A stretch of DNA of 64,000 bases from Tenacibaculum sp. 190524A05c (GTDB lineage Bacteria; Bacteroidota; Bacteroidia; Flavobacteriales; Flavobacteriaceae). The notes below the pieces were generated by a model that was given only the letters and a program-made list of their open reading frames with translations, did no database searches and was not told the origin of the DNA. The translations under genes were made by a program, and so were the position numbers. Location of the stretch: contig NZ_OZ038523.1 of the NCBI RefSeq assembly GCF_964036595.1, forward strand, positions 3,974,501 to 4,038,500, given 5' to 3'. This document shows, one piece after another, positions 34,548 to 45,124 of this stretch. Position 1 is the first letter of the stretch. Each line of letters begins with the position of its first letter.

Positions 34548-34988
34548 ATGGGAGATATATCTAAGGATATTAATTCAAGCTTTGATAGCAATAAGATTAA
34601 AGCTTTTCTTAATATAAAATATACGGCAAGTTGGATAAATACAAAGGAAGTTGAGTTTTTTAAACCTTATGGTATTTCTCCACAACAATATAATATACTA
34701 CGAATCTTAAGAGGAGCAGGCGAAAAAACAAAGGTTCAAGTAGTAAAGGATAGAATGGTAGATAGAGCTCCTAATGTTACCAGGCTAATGGATAAGCTTC
34801 TTGAAAAACATTTAATTGAAAGATCTCGATGTGATCATGATCGACGAGTGGTTTACGTTAATATTACCGAAGAAGGGTTGTTATTATTATCTGAATTAGA
34901 TAAGTCTACGGCAGATTTGGATGTGATTAACAATTTAAGTGAGGAAGAAGCTGGTATTTTAAGTGATTTATTAGATAAAATAAGATAG
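34548..34988 (+). CDS. MarR family transcriptional regulator
   Basis: Protein of 146 residues. The winged helix shows PQQYNILRILRGAGEKTKVQ, DRMVDRAPNVTRLMDKLLEKHL as the recognition helix and RSRCDHDRRVVYVNITEEG as the wing. A single Cys (in RSRCDHD) sits in the wing, which could act as a redox sensor in a MarR/OhrR-like way. That is inference. It is gene four of the DoxX operon, so it probably regulates this operon through the inverted repeat at 33177-33211. Confidence 0.9.
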   Translation: MGDISKDINSSFDSNKIKAFLNIKYTASWINTKEVEFFKPYGISPQQYNILRILRGAGEKTKVQVVKDRMVDRAPNVTRLMDKLLEKHLIERSRCDHDRRVVYVNITEEGLLLLSELDKSTADLDVINNLSEEEAGILSDLLDKIR

Positions 34989-34995
34989 AAAAGTC

Positions 34996-35715
34996 ATGAA
35001 GTTAGAGAAATTTTCTGCTGATACAAGAGGGTTTGCCAATCACGGATGGTTGCAAGCTAATCATTCATTCAGTTTTGCAAATTTTTACAATCCAGAAAGA
35101 ATGCAATTTGGAGCTTTAAGAGTTTTAAATGATGATTTAATTGCTCCAAGTATGGGATTTAGTACACATCCACACCAAAATATGGAAATCATTACCATTC
35201 CGTTAAGTGGAGTATTAAAACACAAAGATAGCATGTCGAATGAGTGGTTGTATGTAAAGCCAAATGAAGTGCAAGTAATGTCTGCAGGAAAAGGTATTTA
35301 CCATTCGGAAATGAATGGTTCTTCTGAAGATTATTTGAGTTTGTTTCAAATTTGGATTATACCTAATCAAGATGGAGTAGATCCAAGATACAATCAACAA
35401 TCATTTGATCCAGAAGACAGAAAGAATAAACTTCAGGTTTTAGTGAGTTCTCTTGATGATACCAATGAAAATGGGTTAAAAATACATCAAGATGCTAAAC
35501 TTTCAAGAGTCGATTTAGATGAAGGTTCAACATTTCAGTATAATTTAAAATCACAAAACCACGGAGTTTATGTGATGAATATTTCTGGTGATGTTGCTGT
35601 TGATAACCAAGAATTAGCTCATAGAGATGCTCTGGGTGTTTCGGATACAGATGAATTTAGTATTCAAGCCAATTCTAAGTCAGAATTATTATTTATTGAA
35701 ATTCCTATGAACTAG
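34996..35715 (+). CDS. Pirin family protein
   Basis: Protein of 239 residues with two cupin folds. The N-terminal cupin has the pirin metal signature FSTHPHQNMEIITIPLSGVLKH, followed by KDSMSNEWLYVKPNEVQVMSAGKGIYHSEMN. Metal ligands are His residues in HPHQNME and the HSE. The C-terminal cupin is divergent. Pirins are cytoplasmic metal proteins, some with quercetinase activity. As the last gene of the DoxX-OsmC operon it suits an oxidative or electrophile stress response. The operon ends at the terminator at 35740-35772. Confidence 0.92.
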   Translation: MKLEKFSADTRGFANHGWLQANHSFSFANFYNPERMQFGALRVLNDDLIAPSMGFSTHPHQNMEIITIPLSGVLKHKDSMSNEWLYVKPNEVQVMSAGKGIYHSEMNGSSEDYLSLFQIWIIPNQDGVDPRYNQQSFDPEDRKNKLQVLVSSLDDTNENGLKIHQDAKLSRVDLDEGSTFQYNLKSQNHGVYVMNISGDVAVDNQELAHRDALGVSDTDEFSIQANSKSELLFIEIPMN

Positions 35716-35739
35716 TTTTAGTTTTTATAGATTTTTAAG

Positions 35740-35772
35740 AAAGAACACTTTATGAAAATAAAGTGTTCTTTT
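35740..35772. terminator. Bidirectional terminator between pirin and nuclease genes
   Basis: AAAGAACACTTTAT, a short GAAA loop and ATAAAGTGTTCTTT, with T residues on the right. The nuclease gene on the minus strand ends inside the right arm, so the terminator serves both convergent genes. Confidence 0.85.
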
Positions 35773-37501
35773 ATTTTTTAATGACTTTTACAACTTGATA
35801 TTCTCCAGTTTCTTTTTGAATTCTTAAATGATATAATCCACTAGCGAATGATTCTATATTTAATTGAAGTAAATTAGATGATGTTTTAGTTGATAAAACA
35901 GAAACTCCAATAGAATTAAACATTTGAATAGAATAGTTTCCAGAACGCTTAAGTTGTAGGTTTAAACTCCCAGAAGTTGGGTTTGGATACAGAGCATTTT
36001 CCAATAATGTAACTTCAGAATTACTTAAGGTTCTTCTAACAGAGAAGTCTGTAATTACAGGAAAATGATCAGAAGCAGTACTTGTATCAAATTCTTGTAA
36101 ACCATATAGATTTAATCGGTCATTAGACATTACTTCTGTTTGAATCACGAATGATTTCTCTGAAGTTAGAACATGATCAGAAAAAATCATAAAATCTAAT
36201 TTTCCAGGAGGAAAAGAAGATCCATCAGATCTCCAAGTGTATCCCATTCGTATATCACTTTGTAAAGCATTTTCTTCTTTCAAATCAGAATCATCCCAAT
36301 CTAAAGGCCCACCTGGTCCATAAGTTCCCGTGTCCTGAATATTTCCAGTTAATAAAGTTTTTAATTGCTGAGAAAGTCCTACTAAGTTTAAATCACCAGA
36401 ATATACAATAGGTGTGTTTTCTGGTAAAGTAATTATTCCATCTTCAGTTTTTGCATCTAAAATGAATGCAGCATATTGATCAACCTGATCCTGTCTTGCG
36501 CCATCTGCACCACAACAATTTAAATGTGCATTGGTATATAAAAGATCGGTACCATAACTATCAGGTAAATCAATTAATACTGGAAATTGTCTTGTTAAAT
36601 CCCATTCTTGAATAATTTCCCAACGAGAAACAGTTACTTCTCCACCATGTTTTCTAACATGCCATCCATCTGTATTTCCAAGCGGAATCCAATTGTCAAA
36701 TAATGATTTAATATAATCCGTAGTAGTATCAGAACTTTCTACAAACCCTACAATATCAGGCTGAATTGCTTTGATAATACGTTCGTATTCATCAAGTTTA
36801 TTTGAATCTAATAATGAATTTAACTTAGTGTTGTAAGCTACAATTCGAATAAAAGAATTATCAGTTTTATTGAAGTCAATTGGAGTATAAGGTGTTACTG
36901 GTGTTTCATCAAAAGTATAAGTAAATACGTTATTTAAATCTGGTAACCAATCGAAGTTTTGACGATTTCTGAGTAATATTTTAACTGTTGAAGAAGGAAA
37001 TAAAGCATTAGTTCCGTCAGGAATCGCATTTCGTCCAATAGCAATTTCAAATTCATCGGAAGTTACTGTAGGTGCAGATCTAAATTCAATATCCGAAAAT
37101 CGTACTTGCGGATCAGAAGTTCCAGTGAAATTGTTATACACAATTCGGTTTGCAAATTCAATTCCTAATTCAGCACCATAATCATCTCTAACTCTAAAAC
37201 CAGTATTAGAATCGTTATCCGTATCTAAATAAATAAAGAAATTATGCAAAACAGGACTTCCTTCTGTTAAATCAAATTCTCTATCCGCTTTTACTCTAAT
37301 ATATAAATAGTTTTCATCATTAGTTACTTGAAATTCTAATAAATCAACACCATCTATAGTTTCATTAGTATCTACAAATGTGGTCAAATTAGATTTCCAA
37401 TCATCAAAAATTCCATCAATGGCTATAGGAGCAGATTGTGCAAAATTTGAGAGTGAAAAAAGGAGTAATGTAAGTAGTAGTAAGGTTTTTATATTTTTCA
37501 T
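35771..37501 (-). CDS. Secreted endonuclease/exonuclease/phosphatase-family protein, T9SS type A
   Basis: Protein of 576 residues. It has a signal peptide (MKNIKTLLLLTLLLFSLSNFAQS). Residues about 25-195 form a beta-rich N-terminal domain (DENYLYIRVKADREFDL, IDGIFDDWKSNL), of the DOMON/CBM9 type. Residues about 215-490 are an endonuclease/exonuclease/phosphatase domain: IVAYNTKLNSL, QPDIVGFVESSD, NAHLNCCGADGARQDQ, IVYSGDLNLVG and TASDHFPVITDF with the final His. The last 75 residues (NALYPNPTSGSLNLQLKRSG and on, ending VVKVIKK) are a type A T9SS sorting domain. So it is exported by type IX secretion and kept on the surface or released. It probably degrades extracellular DNA or a phosphodiester. 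Confidence 0.9.
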   Translation of the reverse strand: MKNIKTLLLLTLLLFSLSNFAQSAPIAIDGIFDDWKSNLTTFVDTNETIDGVDLLEFQVTNDENYLYIRVKADREFDLTEGSPVLHNFFIYLDTDNDSNTGFRVRDDYGAELGIEFANRIVYNNFTGTSDPQVRFSDIEFRSAPTVTSDEFEIAIGRNAIPDGTNALFPSSTVKILLRNRQNFDWLPDLNNVFTYTFDETPVTPYTPIDFNKTDNSFIRIVAYNTKLNSLLDSNKLDEYERIIKAIQPDIVGFVESSDTTTDYIKSLFDNWIPLGNTDGWHVRKHGGEVTVSRWEIIQEWDLTRQFPVLIDLPDSYGTDLLYTNAHLNCCGADGARQDQVDQYAAFILDAKTEDGIITLPENTPIVYSGDLNLVGLSQQLKTLLTGNIQDTGTYGPGGPLDWDDSDLKEENALQSDIRMGYTWRSDGSSFPPGKLDFMIFSDHVLTSEKSFVIQTEVMSNDRLNLYGLQEFDTSTASDHFPVITDFSVRRTLSNSEVTLLENALYPNPTSGSLNLQLKRSGNYSIQMFNSIGVSVLSTKTSSNLLQLNIESFASGLYHLRIQKETGEYQVVKVIKK

Positions 37502-37616
37502 TGGATCTAAATCTTAGCGGAACAAATTTACGGCTAATTGATAATAAAAGCCTTAAAAAATTATAGATAAATAACATTTAGGATTTTTATTTTAAGAAAA
37601 TAGAATTATCTTGCAA

Positions 37617-37636
37617 TTATTATGCATGCATAATAA
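37617..37636. promoter_or_regulatory. 20-bp palindrome upstream of the dienoyl-CoA reductase gene
   Basis: TTATTATGCATGCATAATAA is a perfect palindrome 22 bases before the start codon. The site is well placed for a TetR or MarR-type repressor of fatty-acid genes. No such regulator gene is next to it. Confidence 0.6.
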
Positions 37637-37657
37637 AATTTTAAAACGACAAACTAG

Positions 37658-39685
<2,028 letters not shown>

Positions 39686-39701
39686 TCAGTAATATTTTCA
39701 A

Positions 39702-40664
39702 TTACTTTACCATTTTAACAGAATTTATATTACCATGTCCATCAAATTCCAATACGGGATTTGATGGATCTGTTTTCCACTCACCGTCAACAATAAATTT
39801 GTAGTGATATTTACCGTAAGGTAATCTTGTAGAAAATACCCAACCATCTTCAACTTTTTGCATTTCGTAAGAATCTTCAGACCAATTATTAAAAGAACCT
39901 GCTAAAATTACTTTTTCGGCTTTTTTAAATCCATCTAAGAAAAAGCGAACTTTAGTATTTATATCAATCAAAGAATTGTATTCTCCAAATTCATTAGGAA
40001 CTTTGTTTGGATTATGAGGGTCTTCAATCCAATGTCCATCAATTATAAATCGATACTCGTAGGTATTAGGTTTTAATTGTAAAGTTAATTCCCAACCTTC
40101 ATTGGTTTTTTTCATTTCAAAAAGTTCTTCATTCCATTTATTAAAAGAACCTGAAACAACTACTTTTTGAGCCTTTCTAAAACCTTTAAGTAAAAATTTC
40201 GCATTCCCATTTTCTGTTGGATACGCATCGTAAATTTTTAAATTGTAAGTATGGTAGTTTTTATCTCCTTCTTTAGCAGGAGTAATATTGCTAATTTTTT
40301 CATCGGGTTCAGCCCAAATTCTATTATTAATTACAAATTTGAATTCCCAATTAAAGTTCTCTCCAAAGTCTTCTAATTTCTTTCGAAGCTGGTAAATATT
40401 TTCGTTTACTTTAGTCATTTTCCAACTGTCGCGAGACCACGAGTTGAAATTTCCTGCTACAACTACATTTCGAATATCAAAATCATCAAACTCCAATCTT
40501 TTCTGAGTTTTTTCATCAGTGGCTTTTGAATAGTCTCTTTTATCAAAAGTAAACACAACATAATCTCCATCAATTTTATAACCTTTCACAACCTTGTCTT
40601 GTGCAAAGAGGTTACAGTTTATAAAACTGATTATGAATAGAGATATGTATACTAAACGTTTCAT
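39702..40664 (-). CDS. Exported protein with three glycogen-binding (CBM48/AMPK-type) domains
   Basis: Protein of 320 residues. A signal peptide (MKRLVYISLFIISFINCNLFAQ) is followed by three repeats of a CBM48/isoamylase early-set fold: VVVAGNFNSWSRDSWKMTKV, VVVSGSFNKWNEELFEMKKT and VILAGSFNNWSEDSYEMQKV, each with a later YEYRFIIDGHW/YHYKFIVDGEW element. The conserved Trp residues of the sugar-binding site are present in each repeat (FNSW, FNKW, FNNW). No catalytic domain is attached, so it is probably a periplasmic or surface alpha-glucan binder. It forms a minus-strand pair with the aspartic-protease-like gene, only 4 bases apart. Confidence 0.88.
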   Translation of the reverse strand: MKRLVYISLFIISFINCNLFAQDKVVKGYKIDGDYVVFTFDKRDYSKATDEKTQKRLEFDDFDIRNVVVAGNFNSWSRDSWKMTKVNENIYQLRKKLEDFGENFNWEFKFVINNRIWAEPDEKISNITPAKEGDKNYHTYNLKIYDAYPTENGNAKFLLKGFRKAQKVVVSGSFNKWNEELFEMKKTNEGWELTLQLKPNTYEYRFIIDGHWIEDPHNPNKVPNEFGEYNSLIDINTKVRFFLDGFKKAEKVILAGSFNNWSEDSYEMQKVEDGWVFSTRLPYGKYHYKFIVDGEWKTDPSNPVLEFDGHGNINSVKMVK

Positions 40665-40668
40665 GTAT

Positions 40669-41655
40669 TTATCGTATCAAGGGATATTTGATAAAGTATA
40701 GTTTTTCTTTTTTGTAATTAATTATAACTCTTTTCTGAGCAAAAAACTCATACCCGAGAATACCATCTAAACTTGTGCCAAATGCTTTATTCATATTGTT
40801 CAAATTGGTAAGCATGGTTTTCATAGGACCAAAATACGTTTTATCATTTAGTTTTACTCGAAATAAATTACCGTATAAAACTTCAATTTGCTTTTTACTG
40901 GCACCAATTAATTTTACACGTTTTTTTGGATAAAAATGTTTAAGTGCTCTTTTACCGATTCTTTTATTTATTTGATTGAATTCTGCACCAGAATCTAATC
41001 CAAAGGTAACTTCTTCCTTACCAATATATCCCTTTAGTGTTATCGTGTGTTTTTTAAGTTTAAAATTAATAGTATCAACAATTTTTTCTAGGTATACCCT
41101 TTTATTCAAAGTATCACCATTTTTATCAATTTTAGTCAATGTAATTTGATTCAAATAAAGATCAATAAAAACTTCATAATCCTTTAAGACATCAAAACCA
41201 ATGATACCTAATAATTTTATTTTCTTACTTTTTTCAATATGAGATAGATCGATGATATCTGATCTTTTATTTTGAATTGAAATGTGTTTCAGAGATAATT
41301 TTTTGATGCTTTTCTCGAACAAGTTATCTACATTGTAAAGTACGCCAGATGTATTTTTCTTTTCCTTTTCAAAAGGATAAGTTGTAAAGTGAACTTTATT
41401 CAAGATTAAACTTTCAGAACCTGTATCGATTATAAAATTGCCATTCTTGCCTTTAATTTTTCCTTCAATTACAATAAGCCTGTCCACTAACTTAAAAGGT
41501 ATTCTTGTAGAATATTTGTTTATAATTGTAGCACCTGAAAATTTTATAGGTATGGAATTGATTATAATTTCATCTTCCTTAGGATTATCATTACCGATTG
41601 AAAAAACAGGATAAATCAAAAAAAAGAGTAGTAAAGTAAAAACGGGTTTAAACAT
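40669..41655 (-). CDS. Retropepsin-like aspartic protease with two active-site motifs
   Basis: Protein of 328 residues with an N-terminal signal peptide (MFKPVFTLLLFFLIYPVFS). Two aspartic-protease-like lobes are seen: FIIDTGSESL (Asp77-Thr78-Gly79) and FGLDSGAEFN (near residue 221, with Ser in place of Thr). The two motifs in one chain suggest a single-chain dimer like a pepsin rather than the usual one-motif retropepsin. The lobes have LLGIIGFDVLKDYEVFIDL and LDGILGYEFFAQKRVIINYK, which look alike and point to internal duplication. It lies 4 bases upstream of the CBM48 gene, so the two are co-transcribed, and its target may be that protein or a glycan-linked one. Activity is unproven. Confidence 0.8.
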   Translation of the reverse strand: MFKPVFTLLLFFLIYPVFSIGNDNPKEDEIIINSIPIKFSGATIINKYSTRIPFKLVDRLIVIEGKIKGKNGNFIIDTGSESLILNKVHFTTYPFEKEKKNTSGVLYNVDNLFEKSIKKLSLKHISIQNKRSDIIDLSHIEKSKKIKLLGIIGFDVLKDYEVFIDLYLNQITLTKIDKNGDTLNKRVYLEKIVDTINFKLKKHTITLKGYIGKEEVTFGLDSGAEFNQINKRIGKRALKHFYPKKRVKLIGASKKQIEVLYGNLFRVKLNDKTYFGPMKTMLTNLNNMNKAFGTSLDGILGYEFFAQKRVIINYKKEKLYFIKYPLIR

Positions 41656-41819
41656 ACTTAAAAGACTACGTTTTTCTATTCTTGTTACATGTTTTTGTAT
41701 TAATTAACATAATTTATAACTGCTTTTTATTTAGATGTATAGAAGACAAATTCTGTTAAAAGTCTGATTTTTTATTTTCATTGAAAAAGTGTAATTTAAG
41801 ACGGTGAAAAAGTTATGTT

Positions 41820-43901
41820 ATGAAATGGTTCTTTATAGTATTAGTTTTTAGTTCATTTTGCCTTGTTTCCCAGAATAGGGGTAACATATGGCAGATGGAT
41901 AAACTTAAGATAGATTTTAATTCAAATACGAATACTGTTTTTACAAATACTACGGATACGATTTCTTCTCAATCTTCAATTAGTAATACCAAAGGCGAAA
42001 TTTTGTTGAATTATGATGGAGTTACATTATTTGATAGTAAGAATAATGTAATTAAATCTAATCAAAAGTATGGAAAAGCCTATAATTCTGTAATTTTTAA
42101 AAAAATAGGATGTAATAATAAGTATTATCTTTTTGAGACAAAAGCTATAAGAACTCCTAATATGGGTGTTCCAAGAGAAATAAATATCGTTCCAAAATTA
42201 TATTATTCTCAGTTTGAAATTAATGATGATGGAAATGTAACTACTCTCGAAGAGGATGTTCTATACTTTGAAACATCAATTTATTCTGGGTTAACGGCTT
42301 ATGTTAACGATGAAGTACAAAAAGTTTGGGTAATCGTAAGGAACGGTATAGATATGTTCATAATTGAAGTGAATGAACGAGGACCTGAAAGCCATCAGAT
42401 CAGCAAACTTGCAGATCCAAAAATATTTAAATACTTCGTAGATGGAAGAGATCAAATGTTTAATGTTTTAAATGATGTTAAAATAACTCCAGAAGGTGAT
42501 AAAGTTGTAACCTTTATTAGGACAAATAATTATTTAACTTCTAATAAAGAGTTTATAGCAGATGACGGTTTTATCCAAATATTATCTTTTAATAAGGACA
42601 CGGGTGAAGCAGGCAATTTATTTAATCAAACAAAAATTGAAAAAGGAGATACAGTTGTCAACTTATTTAATCCACTATTGGGTGAAATTAAAGATAATAA
42701 ATTGTACGTAACGGTAAGAACAAGATATCTTCCGTTTGGTCTTCCGCCAGAACATTTAACCTACGAGTATGACCTTTCGGCTCCAGATATAAAAGCAACA
42801 GAAACATTAATATTTAAAGAGATTCTTACTAATGTTTTAGATATGCAAATTGGACCAGATAGAGAACTTTATATTTTAACCATTGGTCAAGCATGGAATA
42901 CCTTCATTGGTAAGATTGAAAATAGTAGTGTTACTGTTTTAAGTAATACAAATGGATTAAAGATTTATGAGCTTCCTTCATTTCCTCAATCTTATTTTAA
43001 ATCAAACTTTTTTGTTAAAAACCTTTGTTTCGGAGATCGAATGGAATTTGCCTCAGATTTAGTAGAGAATGCAATAACCTATAATTGGGATTTTGGTGAT
43101 GGGAATACATCTTCGGTTGTTAATCCTTTGCATACCTATTTAGATTCTGGAGATTATACTATCCAATTGGAAGTTGAGGATGCCGATAATGTAAAGTATT
43201 ATTATTCTAAAGATGTAACTATAAAAGATGAACTGGTTTCTACAACGCTACCTAAAGAGGTTTATATCTGCAGTAATGAAGAACCTATTGAGATTGACGC
43301 AGGTTTATTCGAAACTTTTCTTTGGTCAACGGGAGAAACAACACGTAAAATAAAGGTTAAAGAGCCTGGTGTTTATACCGTTTTAGTGAGTAATAAAGAT
43401 TGCTGTACAGGTGAATTAGAAACACTTTTAATAGAAAACCAAGCACCTTCAATTGATGAAATAGCTTATGATGAATTGGATAATTTTGCAACTATATACG
43501 CATCCGGAACTGAACCATTAACGTATGTTTTGGATGATGAGGTATCACAACCAGAGAATATTTTTGAAGGACTTTCTTTCGGTAATCACAAGATTGAAGT
43601 TATTGATGCTAATGGATGTAGAATTAATTCCAATTTTGATGTAAAACTAAATATACCAAAATATTTTTCTCCTAATGGAGATGGAATAAATGATGTTTTT
43701 AGAATTCCTCAATTGCGCGGAAATCTAGATTTTGAACTTCAGATATTTGATCGACATAGAAGATTGATTCGAAATTATAAAAACCAAGAAATACTATGGG
43801 ATGGAACTTTTTCAGGAGTTCAATTAATTCCTGACGATTACTGGTATTTTTTAAGAGTAAATGGACAAGTTTTTAAAGGTCATTTCTCAAAACTAAACTA
43901 G
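41820..43901 (+). CDS. T9SS type B cargo protein with PKD domain
   Basis: Protein of 693 residues. Signal peptide (MKWFFIVLVFSSFCLVSQ). Residues about 20-400 look like a large beta domain with no recognisable catalytic motif (propeller-like in pattern). Residues about 418-465 are a PKD domain (TYNWDFGDGNTSS, then HTYLDSGDYTIQLEV). The C-terminal 85 residues (YFSPNGDGINDVFRIPQL, DRHRRLIRNYK, WDGTFSGVQLIPDDYWYFLR) are the type B sorting domain of gliding-type T9SS cargo. It is exported by T9SS and probably a surface adhesin. The PorP/SprF gene follows after 2 bases, the usual pairing with type B cargo. Confidence 0.92.
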   Translation: MKWFFIVLVFSSFCLVSQNRGNIWQMDKLKIDFNSNTNTVFTNTTDTISSQSSISNTKGEILLNYDGVTLFDSKNNVIKSNQKYGKAYNSVIFKKIGCNNKYYLFETKAIRTPNMGVPREINIVPKLYYSQFEINDDGNVTTLEEDVLYFETSIYSGLTAYVNDEVQKVWVIVRNGIDMFIIEVNERGPESHQISKLADPKIFKYFVDGRDQMFNVLNDVKITPEGDKVVTFIRTNNYLTSNKEFIADDGFIQILSFNKDTGEAGNLFNQTKIEKGDTVVNLFNPLLGEIKDNKLYVTVRTRYLPFGLPPEHLTYEYDLSAPDIKATETLIFKEILTNVLDMQIGPDRELYILTIGQAWNTFIGKIENSSVTVLSNTNGLKIYELPSFPQSYFKSNFFVKNLCFGDRMEFASDLVENAITYNWDFGDGNTSSVVNPLHTYLDSGDYTIQLEVEDADNVKYYYSKDVTIKDELVSTTLPKEVYICSNEEPIEIDAGLFETFLWSTGETTRKIKVKEPGVYTVLVSNKDCCTGELETLLIENQAPSIDEIAYDELDNFATIYASGTEPLTYVLDDEVSQPENIFEGLSFGNHKIEVIDANGCRINSNFDVKLNIPKYFSPNGDGINDVFRIPQLRGNLDFELQIFDRHRRLIRNYKNQEILWDGTFSGVQLIPDDYWYFLRVNGQVFKGHFSKLN

Positions 43902-43903
43902 CT

Positions 43904-44842
43904 GTGAAAAATAAATATGCTATATTTTTAATACTACTTGTAGGTAAACTTTATGCTCAAGAATTTCTTCCCATACATTCACAATATTTACTTGGGAATT
44001 ATTTTTTGGTTAATCCAGCAGTAGCTGGAATCAATACAACTCATAAAGTCCGATTTACTTATAGAAATCAATGGATTGGAGAATCTGCTGCACCAAACAC
44101 TCTTACTGCAAGTTATCAAGGAAGAGTTAATAGATATATTGGTATGGGAGGATATGTGTTTAAAGATAGTAATGGTAACCATAATACCACGGGTTTAGAA
44201 ATAGCGACAGCATATCATATTAATTTAGGAACAAATAACAAGTATGAGCGATTTTGGAGTTTTGGTTTAGCTTTTTCAGGAAAACATAATGGTTTAGATT
44301 TAGATAGAACTGGAGGAGATCCTTCATTAATAAATTTTGATCAGGATTTTGATTTTGGTTTTAATATAGGAACTTATTTCATTTATGAAAATTATTATGG
44401 AGGATTAGCAATGAGCCAAACATTGGTGAATAATATTTTAACAACTCAAAATAAAACTACCTATTCTTTAATCGTAGGGCATATAAGAAGTATTAATAAT
44501 AACGATACATTTTTTGTAGAGCCTTCGATTTTTATTAGGAAAATAGAAGGATTGGATATTGAAATGGATATTAATACCAAATTTTATCATAAACCATTGC
44601 TAACAAAATATAGTATATGGTATGGAGGTTCATATAAGTCTTTTATAAATAATGGATTAAATGGAACTTCGTTTACAATGTTTGCTGGAATAGACTATAA
44701 AAATTTTAACTTCGGATATTCCATAGATTTTGACTTGAATACAGATTTTGCAGGATTCTATAACTCACATCAATTTATATTAGGCATAAATTTATTCGAA
44801 AAAAGATATGCTTCCTTAGGTTGTAGTCCTTTAAATTTTTAA
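43904..44842 (+). CDS. PorP/SprF family type IX secretion membrane protein
   Basis: Protein of 312 residues. It starts at GTG (43904), two bases after the preceding stop. A signal peptide (KNKYAIFLILLVGKLYAQ) is followed by the family hallmark LPIHSQYLLGNYFLVNPAVAGI and a beta-barrel of aromatic strands (HKVRFTYRNQWIGESAAP, FWSFGLAFSGKHNGLD). The family sits in the outer membrane and attaches type B cargo of the T9SS; here the partner is the PKD cargo just upstream. Its length is typical. Confidence 0.93.
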   Translation: MKNKYAIFLILLVGKLYAQEFLPIHSQYLLGNYFLVNPAVAGINTTHKVRFTYRNQWIGESAAPNTLTASYQGRVNRYIGMGGYVFKDSNGNHNTTGLEIATAYHINLGTNNKYERFWSFGLAFSGKHNGLDLDRTGGDPSLINFDQDFDFGFNIGTYFIYENYYGGLAMSQTLVNNILTTQNKTTYSLIVGHIRSINNNDTFFVEPSIFIRKIEGLDIEMDINTKFYHKPLLTKYSIWYGGSYKSFINNGLNGTSFTMFAGIDYKNFNFGYSIDFDLNTDFAGFYNSHQFILGINLFEKRYASLGCSPLNF

Positions 44843-44899
44843 TAATAATTCACTAAATATTGATTAATTATCGATATTTGTGAAACTAAACTAGAAAAT

Positions 44900-45082
44900 A
44901 TGGCAATGAACAAAAATACAGTGTTGGGATACGCAACATTGATAATGGTCTTAATGGGAATTCTTTTAGTAGCTTTAGCTGTTTTTAAATACGACGAAAT
45001 TGCAGGATATGGATTTGGAGCAGTTGCATTGGGATTTTTCTCAATTGCTTGGGTGTTCAATGCTTTAAAAGGACGCGTATAA
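44900..45082 (+). CDS. CAL67264 family small membrane protein
   Basis: Protein of 60 residues with two membrane helices: about 8-25 (VLGYATLIMVLMGILLVALA) and 33-54 (GYGFGAVALGFFSIAWVFNA), ending LKGRV. Sequence and length match the flavobacterial CAL67264 family of unknown function. It lies 42 bases upstream of the ettA gene in the same direction. Confidence 0.88.
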   Translation: MAMNKNTVLGYATLIMVLMGILLVALAVFKYDEIAGYGFGAVALGFFSIAWVFNALKGRV

Positions 45083-45124
45083 TTCAATATTACTTTTTAA
45101 ATTTTATAAACTAACTAATCAAAA

